Shown piece after piece: positions 13,462 through 19,120 of a stretch of 22,472 nucleotides of DNA. Positions within the stretch are counted from its first letter, which is position 1; each line of letters begins with the position of its first letter. Source of the stretch: a virus. A program made the translations under genes and the position numbers. The DNA lies in IMG/VR virus record IMGVR_UViG_3300047319_000799, positions 1 to 22,472 of that record, one strand, 5' to 3'. The notes beneath the pieces are model-generated. The model was not told the origin of the DNA, searched no databases, and saw nothing but the letters and a program-made list of their open reading frames with translations.

Positions 13462-13697
13462 GCTGCGCGCTCCGTCAGGCCGCGCCATTCGACGCTGACG
13501 AAATCGCCGCCGGAAAACGGAGCGTTGCCATATGCTCGATCGACTGTTGTTCCCGTCGCGCGCCAAGTGATGCCGTCCCAATATTGGAACCACTCATCCT
13601 TGTCATCGAGCCACTTTTCGTAATCGGTTCGCGTCTGGTAGACGCCCGCGCGAACAGGAGTTACATCGGCAGGGAACCATTCTGTGACTTTGGTCAT
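13458..13697 (-). CDS. hypothetical WRGL-motif protein, paralogue 2 (79 aa)
   Basis: A 79-residue paralogue: TEWFPADVTPVRAGVYQTRT at the start, DEWFQYWDGITWRATG in the middle and VSVEWRGLTERAA at the end. It lies directly downstream of paralogue 3, which suggests tandem duplication, although they have diverged. GAAGGAGGCGGA precedes the ATG. Function unknown; relation to DUF551 proteins is possible because both are tryptophan/proline-rich and neighbours. Confidence 0.72.
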   Translation of the reverse strand: MTKVTEWFPADVTPVRAGVYQTRTDYEKWLDDKDEWFQYWDGITWRATGTTVDRAYGNAPFSGGDFVSVEWRGLTERAA

Positions 13698-13909
13698 TCC
13701 GCCTCCTTCGCCAGGCCGCGCCATGAATCGTTCTGATGAAATGACGGCATGTCGGACCATTCGCGGGCCATCTCAGGATCTTGGGCTGCATAGCCCCAGG
13801 ACTGGCCGTTCCAGAACTGGAAAAACTGGATGCCGTGCATCGGCGCTGTTTCATACACGCCAACATGAACCGGCTTCACATCGCCCGGAAACCATTTCGT
13901 CATCTTCAT
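13694..13909 (-). CDS. hypothetical WRGL-motif protein, paralogue 3 (71 aa)
   Basis: A 71-residue paralogue: TKWFPGDVKPVHVGVYETAP, then FFQFWNGQSWGYA, then DSWRGLAKEAE. It is the shortest of the three and keeps all shared motifs. The start at 13909 has GGAG upstream and forms ATGA with the stop of the gene before; the frame's upstream extension is a shadow. Function unknown. Confidence 0.72.
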   Translation of the reverse strand: MKMTKWFPGDVKPVHVGVYETAPMHGIQFFQFWNGQSWGYAAQDPEMAREWSDMPSFHQNDSWRGLAKEAE

Positions 13910-14202
13910 GCCGCACTCCGCAGCGCAGGTTGATCGAGCAGACGCGCACGGCAAGCAGCCTGCATAGCAGCGAGTGCTTCAGCCGCGCCGAACGTTGCTA
14001 CCGGCTCAGCACCGGCAATGCGCCATGTGGCCTTGAGTCGCGATCGGCCGCCACCGTTGCGCGTCACTTGATCGTCGTTCCAGAGTCGGTCTAGCAGCAC
14101 GCAGACGACGTTCACATGCGATCCGATGTGCGCCGCGATTTCGTCGGGCTTGGCGCCAGCAGGATTGGCTTCGAGATAGGAGAGGATGGCTTTGGCGCTC
14201 AT
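13906..14202 (-). CDS. winged-helix-like protein (98 aa)
   Basis: A 98-residue protein with a winged-helix fold in its first 65 residues: AKAILSYLEANPAGAKPDEI (helix 1 to 2), then GSHVNVVCVLLDRLWNDDQV (recognition helix) and RSRLKATWRIAG (wing). The last 30 residues are an alanine-rich helix. Probably a DNA-binding regulator of the MarR/MPN-like small type; target unknown. GAAGG precedes the ATG. Confidence 0.72.
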   Translation of the reverse strand: MSAKAILSYLEANPAGAKPDEIAAHIGSHVNVVCVLLDRLWNDDQVTRNGGGRSRLKATWRIAGAEPVATFGAAEALAAMQAACRARLLDQPALRSAA

Positions 14203-14345
14203 GCAAAAACCTTCTCGTTGCATTCGGCTGCGATCACGAGAGCGAAGATCGCCCAGTATTTCCAGTCGGTGATGTCCAAGCCGACTGATTTGAGGAGGAT
14301 GCTGATCGCCACGTAGATCGCGACGCCGATGATGAACTTTGTCAT
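14199..14345 (-). CDS. hypothetical small membrane protein (48 aa)
   Basis: A 48-residue protein with two hydrophobic stretches, TKFIIGVAIYVAISILL (about 2-18) and KYWAIFALVIAAEC (about 29-42), joined by a short polar loop. Expected in the inner membrane, possibly as a hairpin. GAAGGAGG precedes the ATG, and both ends overlap neighbouring genes by four bases. Function unknown. Confidence 0.68.
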   Translation of the reverse strand: MTKFIIGVAIYVAISILLKSVGLDITDWKYWAIFALVIAAECNEKVFA

Positions 14346-14554
14346 TTCGCCTCCTTCGCGGAGGCGAGCGCCTGTTCTGGCGTCAGGTGATTGGCGGCGA
14401 AGTCGGTGGGAGATTCGGCCGATGCGCTGGCGATTCCCGCAGCGGCGTGACGGGCGTCGCGATGCCCTTGCGCGTAGGCGATGCGCTCGTTGATGCCGAA
14501 TTCCTTCGGCGCCACGCATCGCAGGTTCATGATTTGGCGATGGAGGTCGCTCAT
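14342..14554 (-). CDS. hypothetical small protein (70 aa)
   Basis: A 70-residue soluble protein starting MSDLHRQIMNLRCVAPKEF. The middle (INERIAYAQGHRDARHAAAG) resembles a segment found in many small phage proteins, and the C-terminus is a helix (LTPEQALASAKEAK). No function known. AAGGAG precedes the ATG at 14554; the frame opens earlier at 14581 but that part overlaps the upstream gene. Confidence 0.7.
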   Translation of the reverse strand: MSDLHRQIMNLRCVAPKEFGINERIAYAQGHRDARHAAAGIASASAESPTDFAANHLTPEQALASAKEAK

Positions 14555-14793
14555 GCCGGCTCCTTGTCGCCAGCGCACCAAACACGAACGCCGCCCGGAA
14601 CTAAGCGAACGATGAACTGCTTACGGTGGCGCAAGCCGAACGAGTGAGCCGCGCGACGGATCACCGCAATGCGCTCTTCCGCACCTTCCACGATGAAAGA
14701 TTCGCCGTTCGACATCTTGGCGAAAGGGTAGGACGACTGCCGACCGCGCTTGCGGCCCTCGGGAATCGGAATGTCTTTTTCGATCTTGAACAC
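14551..14793 (-). CDS. hypothetical phage protein, GTG start (80 aa)
   Basis: An 80-residue basic protein: FKIEKDIPIPEGRKRGRQS, then YPFAKMSNGESFIVEGAEE and a C-terminal RKQFIVRLVPGGVRVWCAG strand pair. The order of short strands, basic patch and helix is that of a common but uncharacterised phage family. GAGGAG lies upstream of the GTG. First gene after the site E promoter, with an unusually long leader. Confidence 0.72.
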   Translation of the reverse strand: MFKIEKDIPIPEGRKRGRQSSYPFAKMSNGESFIVEGAEERIAVIRRAAHSFGLRHRKQFIVRLVPGGVRVWCAGDKEPA

Positions 14794-14957
14794 TGTATGG
14801 CTCCTCGTTTGGCCGATTATTCCGTGACGGCTTTATGGGTTAAGATGCCACTTCGGCACACATTTACATCGCCGTTTTGGCTTTTCTGCAACGAATGGCC
14901 AAATTTTTTGGCCCCAAACGCAGAAAGAAAGAAACATATCTAATGCGGTACGCGATG
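14794..14957 (-). other. long structured 5' leader of the site E unit
   Basis: About 160 nt lie between the predicted start of transcription and the GTG at 14793. On the leftward RNA, GGCCAAA-AAA-TTTGGCC (14897-14913) forms a 7-bp hairpin, with a possible outer TCTGC/GCAGA pair. No U tract follows. A 34-codon frame (14833-14937) crosses it but lacks a ribosome binding site. It may be a regulatory leader; other leaders in this window are only about 30-80 nt. Confidence 0.45.
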
Positions 14958-14991
14958 CTTAAATAGTATCGTATGTCGGCAAAAAAAGCAC
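14950..14991 (-). promoter_or_regulatory. leftward promoter with palindromic operator (site E)
   Basis: The 25-bp element 14950-14974 has arms ACGCGATGC and GTATCGTAT (plus strand), so the CGATGC-N7-GTATCG core is intact and strongly palindromic. The best -10 on the minus strand is TACTAT (14964-14969), inside it; the -35 (GTGCTT, 14986-14991, 16-bp spacer) is weaker than at the other sites. It lies just past the DnaB stop and would drive the unit from 14793. Confidence 0.6.
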
Positions 14992-14999
14992 GCGATTTT

Positions 15000-16370
15000 T
15001 CAGTCGAATCCCCTATTTTTTGGCCTCGATTCGCCTCTCGATCCGAACGACTGGCCGTGCGCCAAGTCCTCAAATCGCGTCTGTTCGCCGATGAACGCAG
15101 TGCCGACGATTCCGGTTTCACCTTGACGCTGCTTCGCGCAGATGACTTCGCAGACGCCACGATCCATCGTGTCGGGGTTGTATTGCTCGTCGCGGTACAG
15201 GAACAGAACCGTGTCTGCGTCGGCTTCGATGTCGCCGGAGTCCTTCAGATCCGACAGCATCGGGCGCTTGTTCGGGCGCTGCTCGACGTTGCGCGAGAGC
15301 TGCGACAAAAGCACGACAGGGATGCTGAGCTCTTTCGCGAGGTTCTTCAGCCCCTTGGTGATCGCGCCGATTTGTAGGTCACGCCGCTCCTCGTCTGCGG
15401 TGGCCATCAATCCCAAATAGTCGACAACAAGCATGGATAAGCCATATTTGCGTTTCGCAGTTCGCGCCTTGTTACGCACTTCGAGCAGGGTCAGGCTCGG
15501 TTGGTCGTCGAGATACAGTTCGAGATTGGCAATGCGTTGTGTCGCCACAGTCACGCGCGACCATTCGTCGTTGCTCATGGCGGCCGGGTTGCGCAGTGTC
15601 GCCATAGAGATCCGGCCCTGCGACGACACAAGTCGCTGATTGAGCTGGAGGTTCGTCATCTCCATAGACAGAAATAGAACCGGCTTAGTCTCAGCAACGT
15701 TCGCCGAAACCGTCAGCGAAAACGCGGTTTTCCCCATCGAGGGGCGGGCGGCAACGACGACCAGATCGCCCGCATAGAAGCCGCCGCCGAGCTTGCGATC
15801 GAGATCCGTCAGGCCGGTGGAGACGGGCTTAATCAAGCCTTCCGCCTGCTTCTCCATGTGCGTTATGTAGTCGACCAATGCTTGCGCAGCCTTGACCGGC
15901 TCCGACTTCACGACAGACTCGCCAAGCTTCTCCAGCTTCGACGACGCGCGATCGATCAGCACTGCAGCGCTATCCGGCGTGGTGCCGACCGAATCCTGAA
16001 TCTCGTGCGACAGGGCCAGCAATCCGCGCTTCTGAGCACGGTCCCGCACGATGTCGGCATAGCGCGTGATGTTCGATGCGCTCGGCGTGCTGTGCGCCAG
16101 GTCGTTGAGATACGGCAGCCCGCCGACGTCTTGCGCGCGGCCTTTCGCTTGCAGGCGCTCGAACACGGTCATGACGTCCGCGCCAGTGCCGGCAGAGATC
16201 AGCGAGACGATCTCGACGAAGATGGCGCGATGGTCACCGCGGAAGAAGTGCTCAGCGCGCAGATCGCCGATGCGGTCGATGGCGTCGTTGTCGAGCAGAA
16301 GGGCGCCGAGAACGGATTGTTCCGCTTCTACGGCTTGCGGGACGGACCGCTGAAGGTCGTTGGCGCTCAT
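15000..16370 (-). CDS. dnaB: replicative DNA helicase DnaB
   Basis: A full-length 456-residue DnaB-family hexameric helicase that unwinds the fork 5' to 3'. The N-terminal domain opens PQAVEAEQSVLGALLLDNDA (about 11-30). The RecA-like C-terminal domain begins near 185 (STGLTDLDRKLGGGFYAGDL), with Walker A ARPSMGKT at about 208-215, FLSMEM next, and Walker B LVVDYLGLM. An SDLKDSGDIEADAD motif and an FLYRDEQYNPD stretch complete it. AAGGAG precedes the ATG. With the O-like initiator at 16870 it forms the phage's own replication start module; a phage copy removes the need to take over host DnaB. Confidence 0.96.
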   Translation of the reverse strand: MSANDLQRSVPQAVEAEQSVLGALLLDNDAIDRIGDLRAEHFFRGDHRAIFVEIVSLISAGTGADVMTVFERLQAKGRAQDVGGLPYLNDLAHSTPSASNITRYADIVRDRAQKRGLLALSHEIQDSVGTTPDSAAVLIDRASSKLEKLGESVVKSEPVKAAQALVDYITHMEKQAEGLIKPVSTGLTDLDRKLGGGFYAGDLVVVAARPSMGKTAFSLTVSANVAETKPVLFLSMEMTNLQLNQRLVSSQGRISMATLRNPAAMSNDEWSRVTVATQRIANLELYLDDQPSLTLLEVRNKARTAKRKYGLSMLVVDYLGLMATADEERRDLQIGAITKGLKNLAKELSIPVVLLSQLSRNVEQRPNKRPMLSDLKDSGDIEADADTVLFLYRDEQYNPDTMDRGVCEVICAKQRQGETGIVGTAFIGEQTRFEDLAHGQSFGSRGESRPKNRGFD

Positions 16371-16873
16371 TTTTGCTCCTTGGCGATGACCGCGTTGTGC
16401 GCATCGACGATCGCCCTGACGGCATCGCTCATGCTCTCGTCGCCGCCGATATACGCGACGACATCACGCCCCTGTAGGATCGACCAGCCGCGCTCGGGGT
16501 CAGAGCCGTACCAGCGTTCGCGCCATTCCTGAGCCGTGTGTGCAATGAAATGATCGTGACCGCCGTTCTCCGGTTGGCACGCGCATGCTCGGCGCGGAGT
16601 ATTGGCGCAACTCACGCCAGCGCTGAGCAGCGCAGGTGAACAATGAACCCACTGGCCCGCCGCCTCTTGCTTGTCGCTCGCGGAGGATGCGAGAAGAGCG
16701 CGGCGATTCCATGCGGCGATCGCTTCAGCTTCCTTGTCCGCAGCGAAGCAAAGGAACAAGCCGGTGTTGTCGCACCCGGTTTCCTTGCCGCACGAGATGC
16801 CGACGATCTCGCCGGCACGCTTGAGAGTAGGCTTCGCGCCGCAGAACGGGCACGGCTTCAGATCGTCTTTCAT
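16367..16873 (-). CDS. Lar-like zinc protein with C-terminal extension (168 aa)
   Basis: The N-terminal 55 residues match the Lar restriction-alleviation family: LKPCPFCGAKPTLKRAGEIV, then SCGKETGC and EAIAAWNRRA, with cysteines set as a zinc ribbon. Lar of the Rac prophage (about 64 residues) modulates type I restriction. Here about 110 more residues follow, including CANTPRRACACQPENG and a separate compact end (DPERGWSILQGRDVVAYIGG). The extension may be another domain, so function should not be read directly from Lar. GGGAGGTAGC precedes the ATG. Lies between the initiator and helicase genes. Confidence 0.78.
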   Translation of the reverse strand: MKDDLKPCPFCGAKPTLKRAGEIVGISCGKETGCDNTGLFLCFAADKEAEAIAAWNRRALLASSASDKQEAAGQWVHCSPALLSAGVSCANTPRRACACQPENGGHDHFIAHTAQEWRERWYGSDPERGWSILQGRDVVAYIGGDESMSDAVRAIVDAHNAVIAKEQK

Positions 16874-17712
16874 GCTACCTCCCGGTGATATTTGTTTTCG
16901 ATGCACTTCGTGAAACTCTTCGGCGCAAATAGAAAATCAATGTCTGCAATGAACTGGGGCTTACCCGGCTGCGGTTTTGCCTTGCCCGTCAGGAAGTCAG
17001 ACTCAGCACAGATAGCGAAGAACCGCCTCCAAGCCGCCAGACCTTCGGACACCGTGCTGTAGCCAAAAGGCTTGCATTCCAGACGGGCTGCTTCTTTCCA
17101 GCGAGCGGATATTGACTTACGACGATCGTCATTCAGAACCTTCACGCGCGGGTTGTTCGGCAACTCGTCGTGATATGCCTGCACGATTTGAGCGATAGGG
17201 CAGACAAGAGGCGAAGCTGACTGGACGGGAGCAGCGCGCGTAGCGCGATCCTCAGTCGTTACTTGTCTTTTCAGTTCTTTCTTAGAATCAGTTATTACTT
17301 GTGTCGGATTAGGCGGCGACGGATCAACCGTCGACGGCTCATCCGGAGACGGTGCGACCGTCGACGGTTTATCCTGCGATGGCTTCGATTCTTCGGAAAC
17401 GATGTAGTCGTACCCTGCGAAACTGCCGTCAGGATTGTGTTTCGGCTTGTCGCTGCGGGTGATGTACCCGGCCTGCATCAGCTCTGCGAGAATCGCCTTA
17501 ACGCCATCGCGCTTCGTGTGGCCGCCAGCGCCGCGCAGGCTTCCTTCGGTTTCGTTGACGAGCGCAGCAACCGACACTTCCCAGTGATCGGGCTTACTCA
17601 GGAGAAAAATCAGCAGTCCACGAGCGGACCACGATAAGTGCTTGTCGCCGCTGATGGTGTTGCTGACGCGGTAGTAACCAGATTCGGGGCGCGCCCCTCG
17701 GATAATGCTCAT
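16870..17712 (-). CDS. O-like replication initiator (280 aa)
   Basis: A 280-residue protein laid out like lambda O: an N-terminal winged helix (about 1-110; WSARGLLIFLLSKPDHWEVS, then RDGVKAILAELMQAGYITRS), a low-complexity linker (about 110-170) with the repeated PSTVAPSP/PSTVDPSP, and a C-terminal domain (about 175-280; ISARWKEAARLECKPFGYST). The winged helix would bind origin repeats, and the C-terminal part would hand over DnaB, whose gene lies two genes downstream. The linker DNA contains a 30-bp repeat (17328-17367). GAGGAAAAC precedes the ATG. Exact family not certain. Confidence 0.78.
   Translation of the reverse strand: MSIIRGARPESGYYRVSNTISGDKHLSWSARGLLIFLLSKPDHWEVSVAALVNETEGSLRGAGGHTKRDGVKAILAELMQAGYITRSDKPKHNPDGSFAGYDYIVSEESKPSQDKPSTVAPSPDEPSTVDPSPPNPTQVITDSKKELKRQVTTEDRATRAAPVQSASPLVCPIAQIVQAYHDELPNNPRVKVLNDDRRKSISARWKEAARLECKPFGYSTVSEGLAAWRRFFAICAESDFLTGKAKPQPGKPQFIADIDFLFAPKSFTKCIENKYHREVA
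17262..17370. other. candidate replication origin within initiator gene
   Basis: Two copies of the perfect palindrome CCGTCGACGG lie at 17328-17337 and 17358-17367, exactly 30 bp apart, inside a longer similar repeat ending GACGG-Y-T-Y-ATCC. A looser relative (GGCGACGGATC) lies just left of them, and an AT-rich tract follows at 17262-17303. Lambda ori has this plan: iterons inside O, next to an AT-rich tract. The repeat also encodes a repeated decapeptide, so protein-level selection is an alternative. Confidence 0.5.
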
Positions 17713-17849
17713 TGTTTTCCTCGTATGGCCTTCTTCAGCGATTCGCAGAGCTGGTGAACCTGAGCCCGCTTCGCCTCCTTGGTTTTGAGCTTCTTGACGT
17801 TCTTCGCCATCGCCATCTGGCGAGCTTTCGTTTCGCGATCGGCGGTCAC
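17709..17849 (-). CDS. small basic protein, first gene of replication unit (46 aa)
   Basis: A 46-residue GTG-start protein: VTADRETKARQMAMAKNVKK, then a helical basic rest ending KAIRGKQ. It has 14 lysine/arginine residues against 4 acidic, all helical by appearance. GGGGAG precedes the GTG, and its TGA overlaps the initiator's ATG. As the first gene behind the main leftward promoter, it holds the place where lambdoid phages keep Cro or N. A nucleic-acid-binding role is plausible but is inference from charge and position. Confidence 0.6.
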   Translation of the reverse strand: MTADRETKARQMAMAKNVKKLKTKEAKRAQVHQLCESLKKAIRGKQ

Positions 17850-17865
17850 GGTTTCTCCCCAGTTG

Positions 17866-17907
17866 AAACGATGCCGAAATAGTAGCGTATGCCGTAAAAG
17901 ATGTCTA
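17866..17907 (-). promoter_or_regulatory. main leftward early promoter with operator (site F)
   Basis: Minus strand: -35 TAGACA (17902-17907), a 17-bp spacer, -10 TACTAT (17879-17884). The 25-bp palindrome 17866-17890 (AAACGATGC-N7-GTAGCGTAT, plus strand) covers the -10 and the predicted start of transcription. A second ATGCCG repeat lies at 17890-17895, inside the spacer. It drives the replication unit starting at 17849 and is the leftward promoter nearest the repressor gene. Geometry differs from sites A, C, D and G: here the -35 is 11 bp outside the element. Confidence 0.78.
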
Positions 17908-17968
17908 TCTCGCCGTGCGTTAACTGGGCTAAGTGCAAGAAAACACTAGAAATATGCTTCTTTTGCGG

Positions 17969-18011
17969 TTGCTTTTCGCTGCAAAAAGCCGGAACATACA
18001 CAAAACGATGC
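17969..18011 (+). promoter_or_regulatory. possible repressor promoter with operator half-site
   Basis: A weak rightward promoter: TTGCTT (17969-17974), an 18-bp spacer, AACATA (17993-17998). The half-site AAACGATGC follows at 18003-18011, around the predicted start of transcription; its second arm is not conserved. If used, this would let the repressor bind near its own promoter. The leader to the ATG at 18106 would be about 100 nt. Confidence 0.35.
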
Positions 18012-18105
18012 CTAGTCGCAGGGGCGACGCACGCGGCTAGAAGAAAGATCGCGTGACGCAGCACACGTCAAAGACAAAACCTTTCGAAGATTGAGGATCT
18101 AAAGA

Positions 18106-18549
18106 ATGAGCATTGAGACCGTTGACCAGGTACGGCGGAGAAACCTGAAGTTCCTGCTCGAGCAGTTCAAGGATGAGGTTCGATCGCAGTATCCCGAGCA
18201 TCCAGAGCGCGGGATGATGAAGATGTTCGCTGAACGCCTTGGGATAAGCGTCATCAACTTTCGCCAGATCATGAGCGGTCACAAGTTGGCCGGCCCGAAC
18301 CTGCGCGACAGGGTAGAAGAGGCACTCAAGCTACCGAGCGGATGGCTTGATACCGATCATTCAGCCGAGTTCATGGCAAAGGATGACGCCGCCAAGAAAT
18401 TCAACGAAACGGTGATGGCGCTGTACGCCCAGTATCCGGAAGCGTCGCGCGATACGCTGCTGGAAGTCATGACGGCACTTATTACCGGGAAGCCGCTAGA
18501 GAGCTTGGTGCATAGCGAGCCGAAGAAGCGACCGGCCGTTCATAAATGA
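18106..18549 (+). CDS. phage repressor-like XRE-type HTH protein (147 aa)
   Basis: A 147-residue protein with an XRE/Cro-C1-type HTH at about residues 35-80: GMMKMFAERLGISVINFRQI as the first helices and recognition helix, then AGPNLRDRVEEALKLPSGWL, the usual closing segment. The C-terminal part (about 85-147) is short, helical and lacks the LexA-type Ser-Lys peptidase, so induction would not follow RecA-stimulated self-cleavage. It is the only rightward gene at the divergence point and is flanked by operator sites F and H, so it is the best candidate for the immunity repressor. GAGG lies nine bases before the ATG. Confidence 0.8.
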   Translation: MSIETVDQVRRRNLKFLLEQFKDEVRSQYPEHPERGMMKMFAERLGISVINFRQIMSGHKLAGPNLRDRVEEALKLPSGWLDTDHSAEFMAKDDAAKKFNETVMALYAQYPEASRDTLLEVMTALITGKPLESLVHSEPKKRPAVHK

Positions 18550-18745
18550 CTGATTTGATTCGGTTGACAGGAAGTAGACAAAACATGTCCCTTTTAGTGT
18601 GAACAAAGTAAATATTCCCGCGCAAACGACTTTTATGCAACAAAGTTAAACATAAAAAACTTGCTTCGCCATATGATAGGGATTATTGTATTGGAACTGT
18701 TTCACCACAAACGATCCCGCAATAGATAGCGAAGGCAGGTAACCA
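18550..18745. promoter_or_regulatory. AT-rich regulatory gap with rightward promoter and operator H
   Basis: A 196-bp gap without a gene. It holds a plausible rightward promoter TTGCTT (18661-18666), 17-bp spacer, TATTGT (18684-18689). The palindrome relative AAACGATCC-N7-GATAGCGAA (18709-18733) has a good first arm and a degenerate second one. A second, weaker promoter may overlap it (TTTCAC 18700, TAGATA 18723). Both would serve the gene at 18746. No terminator is visible after the repressor gene. Confidence 0.5.
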
Positions 18746-18952
18746 ATGATTGTCCAAGAACAAGTGATGTCGATCGCATCGTCGAACCAGCCTGCCGCTA
18801 CGGAGGGGGGCTTATCGACATCGTTTTCGGCTGTCGAGCTAGTCAATGCGGTGACGAGTGCGATCCCGGCAGATCGTCATGCGGAGGTGCTGGCGATTCT
18901 GTTGGATCGCTGCGCGCGAAACGATGCCAAAAAAGTTGCAGAAAGTGCTTGA
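18746..18952 (+). CDS. hypothetical small protein of immunity region (68 aa)
   Basis: A 68-residue protein starting MIVQEQVMSIASSNQPAA. After a serine/alanine-rich start, the C-terminal half is helical (VELVNAVTSAIPADRHAEVL, then ILLDRCARNDAKKVAES). No HTH is apparent. An internal ATG at codon 8 is an alternative start; AGG lies eight bases before the first. Its position beside the repressor suggests a regulator (anti-repressor or CII-like role), but nothing in the sequence proves this. A half-site AAACGATGC lies inside its last codons (18919-18927). Confidence 0.6.
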   Translation: MIVQEQVMSIASSNQPAATEGGLSTSFSAVELVNAVTSAIPADRHAEVLAILLDRCARNDAKKVAESA

Positions 18953-18977
18953 CGCATCCGTTACGGTTTTGTATGAT
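18949..18977 (+). promoter_or_regulatory. strong rightward promoter
   Basis: TTGACG (18949-18954), a 17-bp spacer, TATGAT (18972-18977): the best sigma-70-type promoter in the window. It overlaps the end of the gene at 18746. No gene with a ribosome binding site follows within 150 nt. An operator half-site lies 21 bp upstream of the -35. Confidence 0.75.
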
Positions 18978-18983
18978 TTAGCC

Positions 18984-19080
18984 ATCATGTCGTTTTTGCG
19001 TCAAGTCCTCGTGTTGTAGGTCTTTCCTCGGTTCGCAAGGGCCGTTAGCCGCTCGCTTTCGAGATTGAGTGGCGTTTTTT
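18984..19080 (+). ncRNA. candidate small RNA of immunity region
   Basis: A transcript of about 95 nt is predicted between the strong promoter at 18949 and the terminator at 19048-19080. No convincing gene is present: the only ATG frame encodes 10 residues (MSFLRQVLVL, 18988-19020) without a ribosome binding site. The RNA has a further small stem (GGC-CGTTA-GCC, 19040-19050) before the terminator hairpin. Size, promoter strength and terminator fit a regulatory RNA; a short leader peptide is the alternative. Confidence 0.5.
19048..19080 (+). terminator. intrinsic terminator 1 (rightward)
   Basis: Stem GCCGCTC (19048-19054) with GAGTGGC (19067-19073), one G-U pair, a 12-base loop, then G and six T (19075-19080). 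Confidence 0.75.
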
Positions 19081-19087
19081 ACACAGC

Positions 19088-19120
19088 AGCCGTCGCCTGA
19101 GAAATCACGCGGCGGCTTTT
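19088..19120 (+). terminator. intrinsic terminator 2 (rightward)
   Basis: Stem AGCCGTCGC (19088-19096) with GCGGCGGCT (19109-19117), one G-U pair, a 12-base loop and TTTT. It follows terminator 1 by seven bases and would catch read-through. Confidence 0.75.

Noticed and set aside
14897-14913. GGCCAAA/TTTGGCC hairpin as an intrinsic terminator
   Set aside because: The T run is in the loop and stem, not after the stem, so release is not expected.
14833-14937. A 34-codon leftward frame in the site E leader
   Set aside because: No ribosome binding site and it covers the hairpin. Mentioned only as a possible leader peptide.
17846-18064. A 72-codon leftward frame starting MLRHAIFLLAACVAPATR
   Set aside because: It runs straight through the promoter and operator at site F and overlaps the start of the 17709 gene. 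The signal-peptide look is probably chance.
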